This document shows positions 56,030-64,000 of a stretch of 64,000 nucleotides of DNA, in pieces. A program made the position numbers and the translations under genes. The notes below the pieces were generated by a model. That model did not search any database, was not told where the DNA came from, and saw only the letters and a program-made list of their open reading frames with translations. This DNA comes from Holothuria scabra (taxonomy: Eukaryota > Echinodermata > Holothuroidea > Aspidochirotida > Holothuriidae): positions 20,657,020-20,721,019 of the forward strand of contig CM074189.1 of the NCBI GenBank assembly GCA_037179385.1. Direction: 5' to 3'. The first letter of the stretch is position 1, and each line of letters starts with the position of its first letter.

Positions 56030-56685
56030 CTATAGTTGGGTTCCACTTAAGATCAAGGTGACGTCACAGTTTAGCATGGTAACACAAATCCTGCATGAGA
56101 CAGTGCCCCCAGGCTGGATACATCTATGTAGGTTGTTGCTTTAAACTAGAATTGTGATTTGCAGTTTGTTTAATGCTCCAGCTTAGACCCCTCCCCATAT
56201 TCATCTTTAATACAGATGTCCCACTTTTAGCTAAAAGAATTTTGGTAACCCTATTTTAGTAGAAATATAACCGGCAAAACACATGCCTTTTTTGTAGATA
56301 GAGCTGCTTTTTTCTTCCCTATTTACATATATTTTCTCACATGTCCCATCCCCAGAAACTGAGTAGAGAAAATTTCTTTTGCCACAACAGTGGGAAAGGC
56401 TGTTTGCACCTGCTGGATTAAACTTACAGAATGGCATCAAACCAGGTATAAATTGAACCTTATTTGAGTACCTATCCATCCCACACCCACTGCTTCCCTT
56501 TCCGCACCTTTATACCCTCCCCCTAGCTCCCCCCAAAAAAGAAATAAAATCTGATGAGATCTGACACTCGATGTCACATGCAGAGAACTGAAAAGAGGCC
56601 CATGATATGTAAAACAATAGGAAATTTACATTTTAAAATGTGCTATATGATGTTGTTATATATAGTTTAGTTTTCCCTTCTAGAA
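56030..56685. other. No gene seen
   Basis: An 82-codon minus frame (56,231-56,479) lacks recognised motifs. C/A-rich patch near 56,510-56,540. Confidence 0.4.
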
Positions 56686-56912
56686 GGTGTGTTTGGTCTA
56701 ATGGTAGAGCATCCGCCTAACACGGAATGCCCAGGGGTCACTTCCCAGGTCTGGTCATACCAAAGACCGAAAAAAGAAACCTACTGTCATTTGATGTGCT
56801 CTGCATAAGCAATGGAGTAGGGAAAACAAGCCAGAGAGCCACAACTGGAAAAAACGCTGTGGCCGGCTAGACTTGAACCAATATGGGTTGGAAACTACAT
56901 GGGCCGTAAACG
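56686..56912 (+). mobile_element. tRNA-derived SINE (S family), best plus-strand copy
   Basis: Head GTTTGGTCTAATGGTAGAGC gives an A box (TGGTCTAATGG); the B-box position reads GGTCACTTCCC (two or three changes from consensus). The body and 3' end (GCCACAACTGG, GCTGTGGCCGGCTAGACTTG, TGGGTTGGAAACTACATGGG) match the reversed copies at 31,283 and 26,137. A tetranucleotide-like CTAACTAACTTACTAACTAA tail follows at 56,920-56,940. Confidence 0.8.
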
Positions 56913-56940
56913 TACTCCATCTAACTAACTTACTAACTAA

Positions 56941-57429
56941 CCCTTCTTGAAGTTGGTGGGTGGCTAAAGGGCAGGACCAATAACACCATATGTGAGTGGT
57001 ATTTGAATCTGTACTTGAGCCATATTCAAAACTGATTTGAACTTTTCTTTCATATCTAGCAGATACCCTTGGAATAATTTTGTGTTTGGTAGGGCATTAA
57101 ATGATATTAAATTCCTGGTAGAATTTGGACTGATCATGATCGGCAGGTTTATTCAGTCAAGTTTGGAAAAGTATATATATGTCTGCTCTATAACTTAGGG
57201 CAAGTGGACCAGTTATGAATCTGATAAACAGGTTGAAATGTGTAAAAGTTGGTTCATGCGCCAGTGAAAATTTTCTAGCTGTTTTTATTGGCAATCTTAT
57301 CAGCTATATGGACAATGACACCACTCAGCATTTGAAGGAAAATGTTCATTTAGACAAGGGATAGTAACACTGGGATATCCTAAAATCAGGTCATAGATGC
57401 TGGAAGCTATTCTGAAAATATTGTCAAGG
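56941..57429. other. No gene seen
   Basis: AT-rich unique spacer. Confidence 0.4.
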
Positions 57430-58130
57430 TATAATTGCTTGAGACATGACATGCTCACTATTTCTTATGTATCCCCTCAGCTGGCCTTTCAATTTAGATT
57501 CACGCACGTGTAAAAAATCTTAAGATGCCATAGATGGCACGGATTAATTGCACAAACTTGTGTGTGTGTGATGATGGTCAACCCGATCGTTCTTCCTCGG
57601 GTCAAAGACAAAGTGTAGCCAAGCTGAAATATTAACAGCGGACAAACTTAATGTGGGACTTTGAAAACAAACTTGCATCTCAGCCTTGGGTATTAAATGA
57701 ATCGTGAGGGGAAGCTTGTTGAGTCATTGGTTCTAGATTTGTAGAGAATCTCGACGGGTGAGTCGTTGGGTTGATAATCAACTGAGTCATGAGGATTCTG
57801 AAAAAAAAAATGTTTCTGTTCTCCAAGTTTGAGATTGAGGAATATATTGCTGTTTGCCGTGAGCCTTACTGTTGCTTAATTTAATATGTGGACATAGGGA
57901 TATTGATGGAACATTGAAGTAAGCAGCAAAAACCAGTTGAAATTGCAGGTAACAGTTGTTTATATTTGAAGGTTGAGGAGAAATTGTCACGTGAAGGGGA
58001 AAAAAAATTGAAAAAAGAATGCGAAAACTGAAGGTATCGGAAAATTTGTGCCTGCAATTGAAAGGCCAGAAAAAGGAGCAATCCATTGCTTCCAGAAGTG
58101 TGAGAATAGAATAATTAGTCATGCATGAAA
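57430..58130. promoter_or_regulatory. High-complexity stretch with three AP-1-like sites
   Basis: TGAGTCA at 57,720-57,726 and 57,783-57,789, and TGAGTCG at 57,759-57,765, all within 70 bp. Also CACGTG near 57,505, GATTAATTGC near 57,541 and CTTTGAA near 57,659. Overlapping minus frames (111 and 66 codons, 57,787-58,122) in different registers show no domain. Candidate enhancer by motif density; untested. Confidence 0.38.
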
Positions 58131-58517
58131 TTAGAGGAAATAAAGAATGCCATATACAGCTTTATAATCCAGGCTGACATGATTTGAATGATTCAGCGCA
58201 TGGGAAGGGTAGAAATATCAATAGCAAATGATTGTGAAGGGGAAGTGTAGGGATGAGGAGGTCGTAGTACAGTAGCCAAAAAGGGCCATGGAAGAAATTA
58301 CCTTTTATCTATTCCTTATCCTTGAGTGTCATTTTATGGAAGGTGAATGCATATATATGTCCCCTTATTCTTCAGACATAAATTAATACCACTTGAACAA
58401 CATCGATTCTTACAGGCAGTGAGGAAACAGCTAGGGGTTCAATTCCCTGGAAGAACTAAGGAGATCTCTGTTCTATAAGGTTGTCTTTGATTGCCAGGTA
58501 GCTGTAATTGATGGTAT
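58131..58517. other. No gene seen
   Basis: Unique AT-rich spacer with no assigned motif. Confidence 0.4.
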
Positions 58518-58974
58518 TTAAGGGCTATTGCTGTCACCCAAACCACACTTTTTGTAATAGTCCACAAAAATTGGCACAGATTTTTGATTGACAGCGAGAT
58601 TGAAAATGCAGCGAGAACACTGTAGGTCATATTACACATTATGTACGGAGTGTGTTGAGAGTGTTTTGATTACACATTGAGCTCTTGTATATACTCACCA
58701 TGAAGTTAGTAACTTAATTAGATATACTCACCCTGATGCAATAAACTGAGAGATTGTGTCTGGATGAGGATGAATCTTTGGCAGTTGTGGGAGGGGCTTA
58801 AGTAAGTTAGGAGAATTGGAAGTATTTGGGGAGAGTGTTGTACTGTTCAAATACCTGTCAAGTTCTCCTGCTCAGTCACTTCTTGTGACAGACCATGAAT
58901 ACTTTGGGCATATTCTACAACCCCCAGTCCACGGGGGGGGGGGGGTATTTGGGGAGAGAGGATATGGCCTTTAA
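58518..58974 (-). mobile_element. M1 MITE split by a 109 bp X retroposon
   Basis: TTAA at 58,518-58,521 and 58,971-58,974. Family blocks run from GGGCTATTGCTGTCACCC to AGGAGAATTGGAAGTATTTG. An extra TATACTCACC(A/C)TGA duplication is present near 58,690 and 58,725. The right end resumes after the insertion at TTGGGGAGAGAGGATATGG. Confidence 0.82.
58836..58944 (+). mobile_element. X retroposon, 5'-truncated, with 14 bp target duplication
   Basis: GTATTTGGGGAGAG occurs at 58,822-58,835 and again at 58,945-58,958, directly flanking 109 bp. The insert ends with GGGCATATTCTACAACCCCC and a run of 13 G. The same 3' block is at 22,936 and twice at 25,710-25,800. A variable 5' edge, constant 3' end and 14 bp duplication indicate target-primed reverse transcription. 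Confidence 0.8.
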
Positions 58975-60352
58975 CGTGCTATTTTTGTGTGAATCATGAA
59001 AAAAATATTTCAATTGAATTAAAAAAAAAAGTTGCATTGAGAAGTTTTTAAAGAACAACATCAGTCCCTGAGTTCTTATTTATATCTTTTTAATTTATAA
59101 GCATTTCTTTTTTACTTTAATTGTGGATACATTAGTCATCATTACAAATACTTGTGAATGTAGAAATAATTGCTTTAACATGATAGATCACCAGCCAGAG
59201 GGAAAATTTGGTTTATACTTGGACGGCATTTTTTACCAACTCTACCAGTTTTTAAAAGGGATGGGAAGATGTGAACTTACATGATTATTCTGATGGAAAA
59301 GAGTAATAAACTGATTTCTCACTACCTTTACTGATGATGGAAAGAGTCGTAGCTGTCACTGGATCTGACTCACACTTAGTATGATGCATTACTTTCGTAT
59401 TTTTTATGTTCGGTTTATTGTCAGGTGATATCTCAGTTAGCTAGTGACATATCTCTACCCCTTTTTCTGTGATGAAATAAATCTTATCTTTTCTCTCTTT
59501 TATTGACTTTGGCAACGGGATTGAATTTAAGTTTGCCGAATTTGGATGTAAATATTTACCCTTTTTTGTTTACATTCTGTTTATTAGACTGTGCCATGTT
59601 TCAAAGGGAGAGGTAGTGGAGATATTAGGAATGGCCAATGTTAGAATGTCGTAAACATACTAAATTAAATATTTTAAGTGTTTATTTTAAACGTCATCAT
59701 CTGTGGAGTTCTGCTTTCTTCTCGTAAAAGACAGCTCATAGGCAGGTTGTAGACACATAAAAACCATGCAACATTTGGAATCTTATGTTTAATACCTTTA
59801 TTTCCTGTCAGCCTTTTGTGAGAAGGAGAGAAATCATTGCCGCAAATCAATTTTACAGTAATGTGGTCGTGTCTTACTGTCATATCAGCCCATGTTTTCA
59901 TTTGTTCTCGCTCGGCCTGTACTGCAGTATCATTTATGAAGGAATATAGATAGGGGTACCCTGTTCACTATCTCCCTGAACACAAGGTATAATACATATT
60001 TGCTGCACTTGCCCAATTTCTCCAACACACTCAGACGATTCACTGGTTGAAGTAGAGCTTGCTGCTTTTAAGCAGTGGATAGAGTCAGTCCATGAAATTC
60101 ATCAAATTTTTCTCAAATCTGTAAGAGTTCCCGAACATGTATGACTAGGGCTGTGAACGTGTAGCGATTAATCGCTAAACCATCACATGCGGAATAAACG
60201 TTTAGTATAGAGCTGCAAGCGATCAATCCCAAAACCTTTTTTGATTGCAATGATTGTATGTGAAACTTGACTTATGCTCATTATAGTAAACTTGTGAGGT
60301 AGTACCGGCTAATACTCTGGTTTCAATATCGATATCAACTCAGCATTCTCCT
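58975..60352. other. No gene seen; 59,680-59,900 more complex
   Basis: AT-rich overall. 59,680-59,900 is non-repetitive and could be conserved non-coding DNA; its 75-codon minus frame has no recognised domain. 60,160-60,240 holds paired variants of a GCGATTAATCGC palindrome motif. Confidence 0.35.
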
Positions 60353-60595
60353 TTAAAGGTAAAAGACAGCCACCTCAATATTTTGATTTGTGTAATTAAT
60401 ATTCAAAATTATCTTGACATATGCATGGAAGTAAAATAGAAATATGTGAAATTTATCTCTTGTTCCAAAAGTATTTTTAGTTTGGTTTGAGCCTGCAGGT
60501 GACTGCTTTATACAAAATAACTTCTTCAATATTCATCATTTTTGCTTGCATGCACCCATGACAGTTATTTTTAACGGAAAAAAAGGGACATTTAA
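60353..60595. mobile_element. M2-like MITE, old copy
   Basis: TTAA at 60,353-60,356 and 60,592-60,595. The left end AAGGTAAAAGACAGCCACCT resembles M2 termini; an internal GTGACTGCTTTATAC block may be an inner copy of the end motif. Weak inner similarity. Confidence 0.35.
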
Positions 60596-60734
60596 AGTGC
60601 AAGTTCTGCTTTGGTAAATCATACTCTTGAGGCTTTTGCTCCTTTTAACCCTTTACCGTTGTTTGGGTCCTTTTGAACCCGTGCGGAGAGCTCGGCTGTC
60701 ACCCATCTTTACTGTTTCACCCGGAGTTCGAATA

Positions 60735-62164
60735 AGGTTTCACGGTATACCGGTATTTCCGTAAGTACCGGTACGTACCGGTACCGGTACGGTACGGTAC
60801 CACCAACCTAAAGGTACCGAAGTATCGAGGAGACTCGGTACTCAACTGTAAGGTGAAAATCTTTTCTCAAAATTATAGCATTCAAATTACAATGATACTA
60901 AAATGTAACAAACGTCCATTTGATAAATGCCCCGTGTCTCTAAACATTATAATATAAACAGGGAATAGTCACTTGATAATCATTTCGCACCATTTCAGTC
61001 ACAAATCCCCCCTAAGAATTTCGGAAATTGCCATTTAACGTTACTTTCGCAGAACTAGCACCATCCACACTAAAAAGGAACTTGCTTTCTATCGACATTC
61101 TGCGCAATCTCAGAACGATCCCTGCCAGCGCTAGCTTCGGCCGCGTCTAGCCTTCACATTGTGTATTTAGACGGACACGATTAGTCAACTTTGCGGTGAA
61201 AATCTTTTCTCAAAAATAAAGCATTGAATTTGAATGATACTTGAATGAAACAAAAACCCATTTGATAAATGCACCGTGTCTCTAAGGATTGCAATACAAA
61301 CAGGGAACATTCACTTGATAATCGTTTTGCGCTATTTCAGTCGCAAACCCCCCTACGAATTTCGGAAAGTGCTGTTTAACGTTACTTTCGCAGAACTAGT
61401 ACCTTCCACACTAACAGGGCCCTTGCTTTCTTTTGACATTCTGCGCAACCCCCGAACAATCGCTGCTCATCAGCAAATGCTTTCACATGGTGTATTGCGA
61501 ATAGATACCATGCGTTGATTGATAAAATTCACTTTGATTACGATAGCACACAACATTATACGAGTGCGAAATTCGTTGTAAGCAGACAAAGAATGATAGC
61601 ATTGCAAGCTCTGACATGAACGTTGCATCGACAATTTCTGATTTTAACACAGTGATTCAGTGGGACCGTTCCATAACGTCCACTGTCTATGTCTGTGGGA
61701 GAAAAACTTTCGTACGAACGCAACGAACGTTCTTTCAGAAATCACTGTAACACAGTGAAGCAATGGGACGGAACACACAGTAAATCCGGCTTAAACCATT
61801 GGCTTGCGTGTTCAGTTCAACTGATCAACTCACTTGCTTTGTTGTATTGCTCTACGTACTGAAGAACAGTATAGTGTTATTGTACAACGGATTGCTGCGC
61901 GATGCATTCGTAAATTCAATCTTGAAGCACTTTGATTTAGTTTTGATAGAGATAACTCGGCGGGAAGAAAGCTTGATGAATACTGAAACGGGAGGCAGGG
62001 ATTATCAGAAGACTTCACTTATGTCAATGCATGGTATTTTTACGGATATTTTGCATGTGATAAAAATCCTACTTTTTTACTCTTCTGGTACCGGTACTAC
62101 GGTAATACTGGTACCATTTGTGGCGGTACCGACGGTACCAATTATCAGTGGTAGCGTGAAACCT
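60735..62164. mobile_element. 1.43 kb DNA element with GGTACC-rich ends, inside P copy 3
   Basis: Termini AGGTTTCACG and CGTGAAACCT are perfect 10 bp inverted repeats. Both subterminal regions are dense in GGTACC and TACCGGTA palindromes (60,750-60,805; 62,087-62,145), which could bind a transposase. GAA flanks both sides, so a 3 bp duplication is possible, with TA left unexplained on the left. No frame codes for a recognisable transposase, so it is probably non-autonomous. Superfamily not assigned. Confidence 0.72.
60846..61502. repeat. Tandem duplication of about 345 bp inside the 1.43 kb element
   Basis: 60,851 and 61,195 both start GGTGAAAATCTTTTCTCAAA and stay alignable for over 300 bp, sharing TTTGATAAATGC, CCGTGTCTCTAA, CACTTGATAATC, AACGTTACTTTCGCAGAACT and CATTCTGCGCAA. 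Many substitutions separate the halves, so the duplication is older than the insertion or the element itself carries it. Confidence 0.85.
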
Positions 62165-62433
62165 GAAACTGCGAGTAGCTACCCGAAAATTCGGCCCCAA
62201 CAACGAGAGAGACAACTGTTTAAAGTCACAGGGTCAATGGCCTACAGAAGCCGATGCGGGGCGGGCTGCGTCCGCTTTTCCGCCCACTCCCGAGGTGCGC
62301 AAATATGCCCTGATCGGAGCACAACGGTAAAGGGTTAATCTAAAATATCTGCACCAGTCGGCTAAAGGGTTACATGCACACTTGCAGAGACAGTGGCATC
62401 AGCTTTGCAGTAAACACACTCCACAGGCTTATT

Positions 62434-62692
62434 TTAACCCTTTACTATTGTTTGGGTCCTTTTGGACCCATGCGGAGAGCTCGGCTGTCACCCATCTTTA
62501 TGGTTTCACGCGGAGCTCGAAACTGCAAGTAGCTACTCGAAAATTTGGCCACAACAATGAGAGAGACAATACTTTAAGGTCACAGGGTCAATGGCCTACG
62601 GAAGCCAATGCAGGGCAGGCTACGTCCGCTTTTCCTCCCACTCCCGAGGCGCGCAAATATGCCCCGATCGGAGCACAACGGTAAAGGGTTAA
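62434..62692 (+). mobile_element. P element copy 4, piggyBac-like MITE
   Basis: 259 bp; TTAA at 62,434-62,437 and 62,689-62,692. Termini CCCTTTACTATTG and CAACGGTAAAGGG. Near-identical layout to copies 1-3, same orientation as 1 and 3. The 100-codon frame at 62,382-62,684 is an artefact. Confidence 0.87.
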
Positions 62693-62904
62693 ACTTCCCT
62701 CAAAGATTGCATCATAATCAGTGAAAAAGCTTTGAGGTTACAATTTGTCTGGATGCAGAATTCAAGTTTTCAGAATAGGTACATCATTTTTGTAGTGGTT
62801 ACAGCCCTTTATTCTGGCACACCTAATTCTGACTTGTATCTTTCAACAAGTCCGTCATGCTCCATTTAACACAGGCTCGATTGTTCTGATATAGGGAGTA
62901 AAAT

Positions 62905-63020
62905 TTCCCAATATTTTCATGAACAGAAGAGGGAACATTGCTAAATTTTCCCTCAAATGCCTAAATTTCCCACAAAGGAGCTTCCCAGCTTCCCAACTTT
63001 TTCAAACTCATGTCGAGTCC
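62905..63020 (+). repeat. W repeat, copy 2
   Basis: Blocks AAATTTTCCCTCAAATGCC, AAATTTCCCACAAAGGAGC and TTCCCAACTTTTTC match the reverse complement of 34,795-34,880. Confidence 0.5.
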
Positions 63021-64000
63021 CCTTGGGAATTCTTGTATACACATGTAATCCCCCTGTTTGCCATCAATTAGATGCAAATGTGTGATGAATTTTAAATGGT
63101 AGAGAAGGGCTTATGACTTAGTCTGCATTACTGCTGCGTGAGTCCAGTGATAGATTTCCACAGGGGGATATGACCAACTAGAGGTGGGGTGATCGGAGCC
63201 TAGATGAGAACTGCAGGGAAATTAAACACAGAGGGTGATTTGTGGGAGTGGGAGAATTATGGTCACTAGAGGGAAATAAAAACAAATTTTGGAACTTGGG
63301 TAATGGAGAATTGAAGGGAAAAATTGGGGGGTTTGGTAATGGAGGACTGTAGGGAGATGAGAGGAATTGCAGTGGGAGGGGGTAAGCCGGCCACTTCCCA
63401 TGCAAATTTTTCACTTTTGCCCTTATCATCATGTGCTTGTGAAAACTTGTTAAAGATTTCCATCTCATATTCTATAGTGACAGCCATTATACCATACCCA
63501 CCCACTGATGATCCAACTTACACACCATTATGTCACAAAACATTTGATAAGTAAATTTGAACTGTTCAAGGCATGTTATGGACTAAAATCAAATTTCTTA
63601 CCTTTCTTTTATGCAAGTATGTCTATCATTTCCCTTTTAGTGTGTCCTCTCAAACAAAATATGAGTAACCCTTCCAACATCTCAGCTGAAATGGTACTTA
63701 CAACTCTTACTCAAAATTATTGTCTATAATTTCACTTTCTGTAGTCTAAATTTACATTTAAATAAATTTTTTATTCAAGAATTCAATTAATGTAACTCTT
63801 AGATGGAAACCCTTTGCATGCCTCATCTTTCAATAATTTGACGGGAAAAATTTGTACAAACCGGCAGAACTTAAAAAAAACAGAACCCAAGAAACAAACT
63901 GGGTAGCAGGTTAATCGTTACTGATGTGCTGTTTGCCCAAGAGATCTAAATATTTGCAGAAATATTACCAATGTTAAAGTTGGAGTTGAATCACATCAAA
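63021..64000. other. No gene seen
   Basis: 63,180-63,400 is G/A-rich and gives low-complexity Pro-rich minus frames that are not genes. The remainder is AT-rich without assigned repeats. Confidence 0.45.

Larger units (their letters stand above)
60645..62338 (+). mobile_element. P element copy 3, split by a 1.43 kb insertion
   Basis: TTAA at 60,645-60,648 and 62,335-62,338. The left part (60,649-60,732) carries CCCTTTACCGTTGTTTGGGT to CCGGAGTTCGAA; the right part (62,165 onward) resumes GAAACTGCGAGTAGCTACCC and ends CAACGGTAAAGGG. Together they match the other P copies, so the middle is a later insertion. The 179-codon frame at 61,799-62,338 crosses the junction and is not a gene. Confidence 0.87.

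Noticed and set aside
56690..56765. Functional tRNA gene
   Set aside because: The A box is good, but the B box is degenerate and the cloverleaf is not closed; copies share a long SINE body.
57787..58122. 111-codon minus-strand frame
   Set aside because: Phe/Ser/Cys-rich translation with no motif, and an overlapping frame in another register.
61799..62338. 179-codon plus-strand open frame
   Set aside because: It starts at a non-ATG codon inside the 1.43 kb insertion and continues through the junction into P copy 3. No recognised domain.
62382..62684. 100-codon frame
   Set aside because: Lies almost entirely in P copy 4; the same frame type recurs at 28,797-29,033 on another P copy, so it is repeat-derived.
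28292..62692. CRISPR array from the repeated P elements
   Set aside because: Copies are 258 bp with TTAA and inverted ends, irregularly spaced and in both orientations; these are MITEs.

Overview
The window looks like AT-rich nuclear DNA from an animal and holds no host protein-coding gene that I can support. Every open frame is short except one: a 294-residue piece of LINE reverse transcriptase on the minus strand near 12.8-13.7 kb. There are no rRNA genes, intact tRNA genes or CRISPR arrays, and no bacterial-type operons. The best reading is an intergenic desert or the inside of a very long intron. Dense MITEs, tRNA-derived SINEs, CR1/L2-type LINE tails and many poly-G runs suggest a marine invertebrate, possibly a non-vertebrate deuterostome such as an echinoderm or hemichordate. 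That placement is an inference from texture; no diagnostic gene is present.

The main content is a layered set of short interspersed elements, grouped here by comparing the window with itself. M1 is a ~305 bp MITE with TTAA ends and inverted termini carrying a CTCACCCCAAAC motif; it has about nine copies, two of them split by later insertions and one rearranged. M2 is a ~250 bp TTAA MITE whose ends carry GAGCAGTCATCCC-like sequence; there are five clear copies and several weaker ones. P is a ~258 bp GC-rich, piggyBac-like MITE (TTAA plus CCCTTTACCGTTG ends) with four copies, one split by a 1.43 kb element that has GGTACC-rich ends. N is a ~410 bp element built almost wholly of small CACTC...GAGTG hairpins, with two good copies and one decayed. 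There are also single or paired elements: a 154 bp foldback, a 389 bp CAGG-ended element, a 199 bp element with a 6 bp target duplication, a 367 bp TTAA element, tRNA-derived SINEs of two kinds, and a retroposon family (X) with a shared 3' end.

By region: 0-12 kb is mostly unique AT-rich DNA with M1 and M2 copies and a decayed N copy. 12.7-19.5 kb holds the LINE fragment, M1, M2 and the 389 bp element. 21-25 kb is a higher-complexity stretch that may be regulatory. 25-31.8 kb is dense in SINE, MITE and P copies. 32-36.4 kb is again higher-complexity, with clusters of TCF/LEF-like sites and a perfect E-box palindrome. 38-42.4 kb holds N, a 1.18 kb near-complete imperfect palindrome, a TTAA MITE and a SINE with a 10 bp target duplication. 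45-48 kb is nested repeats. 53.2-53.8 kb and 57.4-58 kb are candidate regulatory stretches (a perfect DR1 nuclear-receptor site; three AP-1-like sites). 55.4-59 kb and 60.3-62.7 kb are nested repeat clusters.

The most unusual structures are the hairpin-ladder N elements, the 1.18 kb palindrome at 39,886-41,067 (a candidate hairpin-RNA locus), the split P element at 60,645-62,338, and the low-copy R repeat pair at 14.4 and 37.4 kb, whose sequence is similar at both DNA and peptide level.
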